A stretch of DNA of 8,216 bases from an uncultured Bacilli bacterium (lineage in GTDB: Bacteria; Bacillota_I; Bacilli_A; RF39; UBA660): positions 1 to 8,216 of the forward strand of contig CAKPJE010000046.1 of the NCBI GenBank assembly GCA_934162555.1. Reading direction: 5' to 3'. This document shows, piece by piece, positions 1 through 4,892 of this stretch. Numbering within the stretch: the first letter of the stretch is position 1; each line of letters opens with the position of its first letter. The notes beneath the pieces are model-generated. The model had not been told where the DNA came from, searched no databases, and saw only the letters and a list, made by a program, of their open reading frames with translations. Both the position numbers and the translations under genes were made by a program.

Positions 1-335
1 TCACTCTTATGATCTGATGTTGTATAAAACTTTAGGTTAGTTGGTAAATTAGTCCTTTCTATCTCTAAAGTTGCATACATATCTACTGTACTTCCACTTG
101 CATCCATTGTAACAGTAAACTCTCCACTATCTCCAGGATTTATTTTGCCTAAATCTATTACCTTATTATTCCATACACTATTATCACTATCTCTTAAAAC
201 AAATACGGCATTACCAGTACTACCCTTTATACTACCATTTACTACTATTCTATAATAAGCTATTGAACCAACTAATAAAGCTATGACCCCTATTATAGAT
301 AACATCACTAAAATTATTTTTCTACTATTCTTCAT
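1..335 (-). CDS. Secreted/anchored TasA-like protein with SipW-type signal segment, 3' end cut by window edge
   Basis: Translating the minus strand from the ATG at 335 gives 111 open codons running off the window. The protein starts MKNSRKIILVML, has a hydrophobic stretch at about residues 6-25, then SIAYYRIV, the small-residue/A/aromatic pattern seen at the end of SipW-type signal peptides (compare SYAWF and SFAWF elsewhere in this window). The mature part begins with a Gly/Ser/Asn-rich stretch, then a beta-rich domain including the turn INPGDSGEF and alternating hydrophobic residues, as in TasA/camelysin-like folds. The start is supported by AAAGGA (344-349) 8 nt upstream; a nearby ATG at 339 hits a stop after four codons. 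The gene has its own long upstream control region (336-577). Function is inferred as an extracellular or surface fibre-type protein; the C-terminus is not visible, so an anchor or repeat region could follow. Confidence 0.75.
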   Translation of the reverse strand, partial: MKNSRKIILVMLSIIGVIALLVGSIAYYRIVVNGSIKGSTGNAVFVLRDSDNSVWNNKVIDLGKINPGDSGEFTVTMDASGSTVDMYATLEIERTNLPTNLKFYTTSDHKS

Positions 336-410
336 ACATTACATCCTTTCTTTATTTTTTTACTACTAAATAATGGACCAGTATCTATATATTTTCTCAT
401 CCCAACAAAG

Positions 411-517
411 TTATCAACAAAAATTATATTTTTTAAATTTTTTAGTAATACATGTATGTATGTATTAGGTCAAACATGTTATCAACATTCTTTCTATTTT
501 TTTATTACTTATCAACA
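411..517. repeat. Three direct copies of TTATCAACA in the control region
   Basis: The 9-mer TTATCAACA occurs at 411-419, 479-487 and 509-517, always in the same orientation, inside the intergenic region upstream of the truncated secreted-protein gene. It differs at one position from the DnaA box TTATCCACA. The middle and last copies lie between the two candidate promoters; the first lies in the leader. They may be binding sites for DnaA or another regulator, or chance repeats in AT-rich DNA. Confidence 0.45.
445..473 (-). promoter_or_regulatory. Candidate promoter overlapped by an inverted repeat (possible operator)
   Basis: On the minus strand TTGACC (468-473) is followed after exactly 17 nt by the weak -10 TATTAC (445-450). 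An inverted repeat, TAATACAT (446-453) and ATGTATTA (460-467) with a 6-nt centre, covers the spacer and most of the -10. A bound dimeric regulator there would block polymerase. An 8-bp palindrome AACATGTT (473-480) sits at the upstream edge. Transcription from here would give a leader of about 100 nt before the ATG at 335. The -10 matches consensus at only four of six bases, so promoter activity is uncertain. Confidence 0.4.
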
Positions 518-544
518 TTTTTGTTAATTATTTTTATTACCCTA

Positions 545-573
545 ATTTTATCACATTCTCATGCTTATTACAA
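545..573 (-). promoter_or_regulatory. SigA-like promoter with extended -10, upstream of the truncated secreted-protein gene
   Basis: Minus-strand reading gives TTGTAA (568-573), a 17-nt spacer and TAAAAT (545-550) preceded by TGA, which makes an extended -10. It lies directly downstream of the sigma-factor terminator, so it would restart transcription toward the gene beginning at 335. It implies a leader of roughly 200 nt, much longer than those of the other promoters in the window. Confidence 0.6.
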
Positions 574-577
574 TACC

Positions 578-604
578 AAAAAAAAGATAAGTTTTTCTTA
601 TCCC
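578..604 (-). terminator. Intrinsic terminator of the sigma-factor gene
   Basis: On the minus strand, immediately after the TAA stop (607-605), GATAAG pairs with CTTATC (arms 597-602 and 586-591) around a five-base loop, followed by eight T residues (complement of 578-585). G-U pairs could extend the stem by two. The short stem with a long U tract is typical of AT-rich Bacillota. Confidence 0.7.
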
Positions 605-1285
605 TTAAATTTTCTTTTGCAACCTATAATAACCATCTCTAATTAAAATTTTTCTCTTAATTTTATCTAAAGTTTTCCTTAATAACCTACTTATATATGA
701 TTGATTATAATTAAGTATACGCGCTATTTCCCATTGCTTTAAAGGCTTATTACCATCAAGGCCAAATGCTAAACTAACTATTTTTCGCTCCTTTTCTGAA
801 AGAGAATCCATAATATCCTTTATTTCTAAAATTAATTCCTTTTTCAAAATACATTCATAAGGAGACTCATATAAATCAAGACTCTTCTTTTCAATCGGCG
901 ATTTATCACTATAAAAGAACTCATTTTCAAAACACCATTCACGCTCATATTTCTTATTATTCCTAATAAACATAAGAAGTTCATTAGTAATACATTTAGT
1001 TGCATAAGTTGGAAATTTAAAACCCTTAGATAAATCAAAAGAATCAACACTCTTAACTAGCCCTAATAAACCAACCGATATAAGATCTCTTTTTTCATAC
1101 CTAGTATTATAAAATTTCGATAAAACAATATAAAAAACTAATTTAATATTATGATTTATTATTACTTCCCTTGCAGAATTATCACCATTTTTGTATCTCT
1201 CAAACAAAACATTTGCTTCTTCAGCACTTAATGGCTCAGGAAGATTTTTTACAACAAATAAATCCTCACGATACATCTTAACCAT
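605..1285 (-). CDS. SigE/SigK-like RNA polymerase sigma factor
   Basis: The 226-residue product is a sigma-70 family factor of the sporulation type. Region 1.2/2.1 starts with PLSAEEANVLFERYKNGD; region 2 carries DLISVGLLGLVKSVDSFD (about 67-84) and then GFKFPTYATKCITNELLMFIR (about 88-108), which covers -10 recognition. Region 4 begins with SLSEKERKIVSLAFGLDG (161-178), and its helix-turn-helix runs about 184-210 with SYISR. Order, spacing and length fit mature SigE/SigK. Unlike Bacillus SigK there is no hydrophobic pro-sequence: only about 16 residues precede the conserved block, so no proteolytic activation is expected. The ATG at 1285 is chosen because AAGAGGGGA (1291-1299) sits 5 nt upstream; the in-frame Met at 1276 would be 14 nt away. 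It is monocistronic, with a near-perfect promoter and its own terminator. Regulons cannot be read from sequence; control of the neighbouring matrix-like genes is only inferred. Confidence 0.9.
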   Translation of the reverse strand: MVKMYREDLFVVKNLPEPLSAEEANVLFERYKNGDNSAREVIINHNIKLVFYIVLSKFYNTRYEKRDLISVGLLGLVKSVDSFDLSKGFKFPTYATKCITNELLMFIRNNKKYEREWCFENEFFYSDKSPIEKKSLDLYESPYECILKKELILEIKDIMDSLSEKERKIVSLAFGLDGNKPLKQWEIARILNYNQSYISRLLRKTLDKIKRKILIRDGYYRLQKKI

Positions 1286-1311
1286 ACATATCCCCTCTTA
1301 AATTACTTGTT

Positions 1312-1339
1312 ATTATAGCACAATTTAATATCATGTCAA
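1312..1339 (-). promoter_or_regulatory. Consensus extended -10 promoter of the sigma-factor gene
   Basis: The minus strand reads TTGACA (1334-1339), a 16-nt spacer ending in TGC, and TATAAT (1312-1317). Both hexamers match the housekeeping consensus exactly and the TGn extension is present. The predicted start is near 1305, giving a leader of about 20 nt that contains the ribosome binding site at 1291-1299. The gene therefore looks transcribed by the vegetative polymerase, not by a sporulation cascade. Confidence 0.85.
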
Positions 1340-1340
1340 A

Positions 1341-1366
1341 TTAAAAATCCATACTATGATGGATTT
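1341..1366 (-). terminator. Intrinsic terminator of the two-gene secreted-protein operon, overlapping its stop codon
   Basis: AAATCCAT (1345-1352) and ATGGATTT (1359-1366) form an 8-bp stem with a six-base loop. In the minus-strand transcript the second arm runs into TTTTTAATTT. The TAG stop of the upstream gene (1356-1354) lies in the loop, so the terminator is built from the last codons. The -35 box of the sigma-factor promoter starts only two bases beyond it, separating two transcription units in minimal space. Confidence 0.65.
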
Positions 1367-2349
1367 GTACTAAACTGTAAGCTTAAAGACATATTACCAA
1401 CTGATGCATTGTTCTCACAATCAACATCTTGTCCCTCTACCCACATATATATTCTTATTTTTGTAATACCTGCTTGCAAATTAAAAATTTCCTTATTTTC
1501 AGTAAAACCATTTGTTGTGTAATAAGAAACATTAACTCTCTTAAAAAGATCAGGATAATTGTTTTCAGAAGCCCTATCAGTTGTTACATTTCTATTTTTA
1601 TCTATTTCTTTTATAATACCATCATAATTAACAGGATTTGATGGATTTGTTATATTTATATTATAAATATCTCTAGCATTTGATATACCATATTCTGTAT
1701 GAGTATCATAGTTTGGTTCCCAAATATAAACATTATTATTATCATTAGTAGATAAATTTTGAATAACATTTAAACTAGAATCAATACTAGTTCTTCCCTC
1801 TTCCACAAAAGCAAAACGAACAGCATTCTCTATACCAACAGATTTATTACCCAAATATTTTGCATTAGACTCTGGAGTTAAATGTAATTTAGTATTTGTT
1901 GTTGTTTTTAAAAAAATATCAAATGCTATAAATTTACCATCACTCTCATTACCAAATGATTTATTTTCATAACTTCTAGTAGCTTCTAACACATATTTAT
2001 TAGCAGAATTATTCATTGCACTACCATGAAACATTTTTATTTTACCATTTTCTAACTCACCTATAGTTGAAACAGGCTCTAGTACAAAAGGAATCTGATT
2101 AATATTAGATGGGTATTTGTCAGATGCATTCTGTAAATCATCTATTTTAATATATGATTTCCAACTTGAACCATCAACAGATATCTCAATACCTCCCTGA
2201 GCACGAACACTAACATCAAGTAAATCAATCTGAACAAGTCTGTTAGTAGTAAACCATGCATAAGATGAAGTTGTTAAAGTAATCGTAGTAATCAATAAAA
2301 GTATTAATAATTTAAATAATCTATCATTTTTTTTCTTTTTCTTCGCCAT
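1354..2349 (-). CDS. SipW-type secreted surface protein with C-terminal WxEGxDxDC motif
   Basis: The 331-residue product starts with a Lys-rich head (MAKKKKKNDR), a hydrophobic core at about 11-27, then SSYAWFTTN (28-36), a characteristic SipW-substrate signal end with predicted cleavage after Ala31. The exported part is beta-rich and Asn/Ser-rich, with GIEISVDGSSW near 53-63 and a C-terminal IRIYMWVEGQDVDC (298-311) followed by alternating hydrophobic residues. That WxEG-acidic-Asp-Cys motif is shared with the gene upstream. No sortase signal or C-terminal membrane segment is seen, so the protein may be incorporated non-covalently into a fibre or held by its partner. The start overlaps the upstream gene by 26 bp and has an AAGGGA-like site about 6 nt upstream, suggesting coupled translation. 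The exact role is not known; an extracellular matrix or pseudopilus-like subunit is inferred. Confidence 0.8.
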   Translation of the reverse strand: MAKKKKKNDRLFKLLILLLITTITLTTSSYAWFTTNRLVQIDLLDVSVRAQGGIEISVDGSSWKSYIKIDDLQNASDKYPSNINQIPFVLEPVSTIGELENGKIKMFHGSAMNNSANKYVLEATRSYENKSFGNESDGKFIAFDIFLKTTTNTKLHLTPESNAKYLGNKSVGIENAVRFAFVEEGRTSIDSSLNVIQNLSTNDNNNVYIWEPNYDTHTEYGISNARDIYNINITNPSNPVNYDGIIKEIDKNRNVTTDRASENNYPDLFKRVNVSYYTTNGFTENKEIFNLQAGITKIRIYMWVEGQDVDCENNASVGNMSLSLQFSTNPS

Positions 2350-3034
2350 ATTCTTCCCTTATCTCCATATGCATTTTTATTTCGCCTCCCAATATGCTAT
2401 CTATACAATCAGGATCATCGCCCTCTAACCAAATTACAATAGTAAATTTATCAACATCTTCAGGCTTAAAATCTTTTCTTTGTTCTAATACTGCTGTCTT
2501 ATTATCATAAAAAGCTTCAGTATCTTTTTCCGGTAAATTAGTAATACCATTAATTTTGGCATATATCTTCTTTTCACCATTAAAATAAACCATTACTCTA
2601 GCAGCTTCATCTACTTTTTTTATAACATCATCTATTTTAACAGTATACCAATAATTTACCGTTTCTGTTCCCTTATTCTTTATATAAAAAGTATAAGCTA
2701 TATAATTTTCGCCATTATGGGAACCATCTTTTTCAGTATCAATATTTTTGGGCAACCAATTAATTGAAATATTATCCATAAAATTCATATCTTGAGCGAC
2801 TAATTTAATTGTTTCCTCAGGCATTTCATGATTCTCATATATGACAATTTCATTTTCACGAGCAAGCCTAGTATCTAATGTTATAGTAAATTTACCACCC
2901 TTATAAATTACACCCAAAATTATAAAAATAAGCGATAACGATAAAAGAGAGATTGCTAATATAATTTTTGCTTTCTTATATTTTTTCTTTCGACTATATA
3001 TTTTTTCTGCTTTTACTACTACTTCCTTTGCCAT
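2324..3034 (-). CDS. Membrane-anchored TasA-like surface protein, partner of the downstream gene
   Basis: The 236-residue product has a cytoplasmic Lys/Arg-rich head (residues 1-22), one strongly hydrophobic segment (about 23-44) and a beta-rich exterior. There is no A-x-aromatic cleavage motif after the hydrophobic part (it ends GVIYKGGKF), so it probably stays as an N-terminal membrane anchor, unlike its neighbours. The C-terminal motif IVIWLEGDDPDC (199-210) matches the one in the 331-residue protein encoded next. The tail is highly charged (EEYGEEKEKK). It is the first gene of a two-gene operon with a promoter at 3057-3085 and a short leader containing AAGG (3042-3045). The end overlaps the next start by 26 bp, and a run of eight A residues precedes the TGA, which is itself followed by TAG. 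A role as membrane base or adaptor for the secreted partner is inference. Confidence 0.8.
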   Translation of the reverse strand: MAKEVVVKAEKIYSRKKKYKKAKIILAISLLSLSLIFIILGVIYKGGKFTITLDTRLARENEIVIYENHEMPEETIKLVAQDMNFMDNISINWLPKNIDTEKDGSHNGENYIAYTFYIKNKGTETVNYWYTVKIDDVIKKVDEAARVMVYFNGEKKIYAKINGITNLPEKDTEAFYDNKTAVLEQRKDFKPEDVDKFTIVIWLEGDDPDCIDSILGGEIKMHMEIREEYGEEKEKK

Positions 3035-3056
3035 ACATGAACCTTACCTTTTCTTT

Positions 3057-3085
3057 ATTTTATCATATTTATTTTAATACTTCAA
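3057..3085 (-). promoter_or_regulatory. Extended -10 promoter of the two-gene operon
   Basis: Minus-strand TTGAAG (3080-3085), 17-nt spacer, TAAAAT (3057-3062) preceded by TGA. The predicted start near 3050 leaves a leader of about 16 nt with a GGTAAGG-like ribosome site. It lies back-to-back with the plus-strand promoter at 3102-3131, so one short region controls both directions. Confidence 0.65.
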
Positions 3086-3101
3086 TTTGTATAAAACCTA
3101 C

Positions 3102-3131
3102 TTTACATATAAATAGACAGTGTGCTATAAT
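3102..3131 (+). promoter_or_regulatory. Extended -10 promoter of the plus-strand secreted-protein gene
   Basis: TTTACA (3102-3107) and TATAAT (3126-3131) are separated by 18 nt, and TGC immediately precedes the -10. The 11-mer TGTGCTATAAT is identical to that of the sigma-factor promoter on the other strand. The predicted start near 3138 leaves a leader of about 16 nt. Confidence 0.7.
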
Positions 3132-3142
3132 TTTTATATAAT

Positions 3143-3149
3143 AGGTGAT
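3143..3149 (+). promoter_or_regulatory. Ribosome binding site that fixes the start at 3154
   Basis: AGGTGAT is a direct match to the anti-Shine-Dalgarno complement, 4 nt before ATG at 3154. The in-frame GTG at 3145 lies inside this site and so is not the start. Confidence 0.75.
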
Positions 3150-3153
3150 AGAA

Positions 3154-3729
3154 ATGAATAAGCGAAACGTTATATTTGCTATGACTATAATTTCATTTTT
3201 CTTATGTATTTTATTTATTCAAGAATCTTATGCTAAATATGTTAGTGCGACTAGAGAAAATGCTGAAATTACAGTTGCTAGATGGCGTATTTTAGTAAAT
3301 AACAATGATATAAGAAATGAAGGCACTGCTAGTACAGTAATTACCCCGGTATTTCCTGGCAATGAGCATATTGCAGCTGGTATTATTGCACCCACAAGCG
3401 AAGGATATTTTGATTTAATTATAGATGCTAGTAATGCTGATGTTTCCTTTAAATATAAAATTACTTTTGGAGTTAATGAAAATAGTGCTGTAAAAGATTT
3501 AGTTGCATTTAAATATACAATTGATGATAGTAATGAGATTAGTTTAGATAACAACCAAAGTATTGAAAATACAGTTTTATATTCTCCTGATACTAGACCA
3601 ATTAAAATAAGAGTATATGTTGTCTGGAAAGATGGATATGGAGAAACTATGGATAATGAAGCTGATACAAAAGCAACTGGTGGAACTGCTAAAATGGATG
3701 TTAATTTATCATTTATACAAATAAAATAG
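3154..3729 (+). CDS. TasA/camelysin-like secreted protein with SipW-type signal peptide
   Basis: The 191-residue product has a short basic head (MNKR), a hydrophobic core at about 6-22 and ESYAKYVSAT (24-33), with predicted cleavage after Ala27. The mature part resembles TasA/camelysin-type fibre subunits: ITVARWRILVN followed by an acidic/Asn stretch (about 39-56), the turn VFPGNEHIAAGIIAP, repeated beta strands, and near the C-terminus RVYVVWKDGYGE followed by an acidic loop and a final strand ending LSFIQIK. It lacks a visible cell-wall anchor, as expected for a polymerising extracellular protein. It is the only gene on the plus strand, has its own extended -10 promoter, and converges on the SipW operon through a shared terminator. 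The role as a matrix or fibre subunit is inferred from family resemblance. Confidence 0.85.
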   Translation: MNKRNVIFAMTIISFFLCILFIQESYAKYVSATRENAEITVARWRILVNNNDIRNEGTASTVITPVFPGNEHIAAGIIAPTSEGYFDLIIDASNADVSFKYKITFGVNENSAVKDLVAFKYTIDDSNEISLDNNQSIENTVLYSPDTRPIKIRVYVVWKDGYGETMDNEADTKATGGTAKMDVNLSFIQIK

Positions 3730-3751
3730 ATAGAATTTTCTATCTATTTTT
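3723..3751. terminator. Bidirectional intrinsic terminator containing the stop codons of both converging genes
   Basis: AAAATAGATAGAA (3723-3735) is perfectly complementary to TTCTATCTATTTT (3738-3750), giving a 12-13 bp stem with a tiny loop. On the plus strand it ends in TTTTT; on the minus strand it ends in TTTT. The plus gene's TAG (3727-3729) and the minus gene's TAG (3746-3744) occupy nearly symmetric positions in the two arms. Confidence 0.8.
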
Positions 3752-4319
3752 GAATTGCTGTTATTTTTACTAATAACTTAATACTTGGAGAATCAGGATT
3801 GGTAACATGATAATTATAAGCAAGCATTCCCCAGTACGTATCTTTTTCATCATCGCCACTTTCATATGGCCATGTTATATTTATAGTAATACTGGCTTCG
3901 CCTCCATGAGCTTTAATTTCTGAACTAGACATATTAAAATTTATTTTAAAAGGATAATCATTTCTTAACTTGTTTAAAATTTGATCACTGCTTAAATCTA
4001 AATTTAATAAATTGTCTCCTAATACTAAAGCTTCTTCAACTGAATAAGTAATTACAGCATCTGATTCGCCATGATTAACTGCTTTTAAAGTCTTATTATA
4101 ATCTTCCATACCTGGATATAAAGAATCAACCACAATCTCTATATATTCTTCAGCTGATGCTCCTGTACCAATTTCAAAATTAACATTCCAACCCTTTACT
4201 TTTGCTGTTATGCTATTTGAAACTTTTGTTGAATAAACAAACCAAGCAAAACTATTCGAAGCTAGTAATATTGCAAGTAAAAATATAGTCTGTAAACGTA
4301 GTTTTCTTTTTACTTTCAA
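3744..4319 (-). CDS. SipW-type secreted protein, last gene of the SipW operon
   Basis: The 191-residue product opens MKVKRKLRLQ, followed by a hydrophobic core (about 11-20) and SNSFAWFVYST (21-31), with predicted cleavage after Ala25. After the signal come VKGWNVNFEIG, a turn LYPGMEDYNK and beta-rich sequence; ITWPYESGDDEKDTYWG near 150-165 matches the W-acidic-loop-Gly edge seen in camelysin/TasA-like proteins, followed by a final strand ending KITAIQK. The start is TTG at 4319: AGGTGG (4324-4329) lies 4 nt upstream and no alternative Met exists near the signal segment. It follows the signal peptidase gene by 8 bp, the usual arrangement of a SipW peptidase with its own substrate. It is likely an extracellular fibre or accessory subunit. 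Confidence 0.85.
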   Translation of the reverse strand: MKVKRKLRLQTIFLLAILLASNSFAWFVYSTKVSNSITAKVKGWNVNFEIGTGASAEEYIEIVVDSLYPGMEDYNKTLKAVNHGESDAVITYSVEEALVLGDNLLNLDLSSDQILNKLRNDYPFKINFNMSSSEIKAHGGEASITINITWPYESGDDEKDTYWGMLAYNYHVTNPDSPSIKLLVKITAIQK

Positions 4320-4323
4320 ATTA

Positions 4324-4329
4324 CCACCT
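4324..4329 (-). promoter_or_regulatory. Ribosome binding site supporting a TTG start
   Basis: AGGTGG on the minus strand, 4 nt before TTG at 4319, overlaps the TAG stop of the peptidase gene (4330-4328). The overlap suggests translational coupling of peptidase and substrate. Confidence 0.65.
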
Positions 4330-4882
4330 ACTCATCATTTTTTCTTTCATTGATTGTATCAATTACTTCCATTGTTAAAAGGATTGCAAATGGGACAAAT
4401 ACAACAAAATAAAATCCATAAGTATTGTTCACTATTTTACTAATAAAGCTTAATATAAAGCTCTTATAAACCACTTTACCTAATATTTGGTTTTCTTCTA
4501 TTACCGGATCCTCTATATCATTCGCGATTCCCTTTGTATGATAAATAACCTTACCATTTTCAATTTCTTTTTTGATAATTCTATGGGTTACTATTTTATC
4601 CTTAAAATCATCTACAGTGCCTTGATATACAATATCATCGCCTTCTTTTAATTTTTCAGGATTTACTTTTTTTGATATTACCATATCATGAACATTATAT
4701 TTAGGAACCATACTTTCTGTTATAATTGTATAAATACTATAACCACCTAATGTTAATTTGTTATTCGATATTCTTTGAATAAATATTATACTGATAACTA
4801 TTACAATAAAGAATGATATTATAGCTTTTATTATCATTGTTAAAATTCTCAAAAATTTGTTTTCTTTTATTCTTTCTATCAT
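4328..4882 (-). CDS. sipW: SipW/ER-type signal peptidase I
   Basis: The 184-residue membrane peptidase would remove signal peptides from the neighbouring secreted proteins at the outer face of the membrane. An N-terminal membrane segment covers about 17-36. TESMVP (55-60) holds the nucleophile Ser57, and VTHRI (98-102) holds His100, in place of the Lys of ordinary bacterial signal peptidases; this Ser-His pairing defines the SipW/Sec11 class. The next box reads TKGIANDIEDP (116-126): the first Asp of the usual GD(N/A)N motif is Ile119, while the second acidic position, Asp125, is kept. A second hydrophobic segment covers about 155-172. The start ATG at 4882 has GGTG just upstream, 10 bp after the preceding gene. 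Length and layout fit the family. The missing Asp could reduce activity or be compensated by Asp122 or Asp125. Confidence 0.9.
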   Translation of the reverse strand: MIERIKENKFLRILTMIIKAIISFFIVIVISIIFIQRISNNKLTLGGYSIYTIITESMVPKYNVHDMVISKKVNPEKLKEGDDIVYQGTVDDFKDKIVTHRIIKKEIENGKVIYHTKGIANDIEDPVIEENQILGKVVYKSFILSFISKIVNNTYGFYFVVFVPFAILLTMEVIDTINERKNDE

Positions 4883-4892
4883 GATATCACCA

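Noticed and set aside
336..545. Riboswitch (for example c-di-GMP type) in the long leader
   Set aside because: No recognisable conserved riboswitch core or strong paired structure could be found by eye.
411..556. Possible replication origin (DnaA-box-like repeats in AT-rich DNA)
   Set aside because: No dnaA, dnaN or rep gene is nearby, each repeat has a mismatch to the DnaA box and there are only three. Kept only as a regulatory-site observation.
452..646. Plus-strand open frame of 64 codons, hydrophobic product
   Set aside because: No ribosome site before its ATG, its composition is what T-rich DNA yields in any frame, and it overlaps the sigma-factor gene and its terminator on the other strand.
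844..1050. Minus-strand frame inside the sigma-factor gene
   Set aside because: It is a shifted frame of a gene with clear family motifs and has no ribosome site.
3228..3554. Minus-strand 108-codon frame opposite the plus-strand secreted-protein gene
   Set aside because: It lies antisense to a gene with signal peptide, promoter, ribosome site and terminator, and has no start signals of its own.
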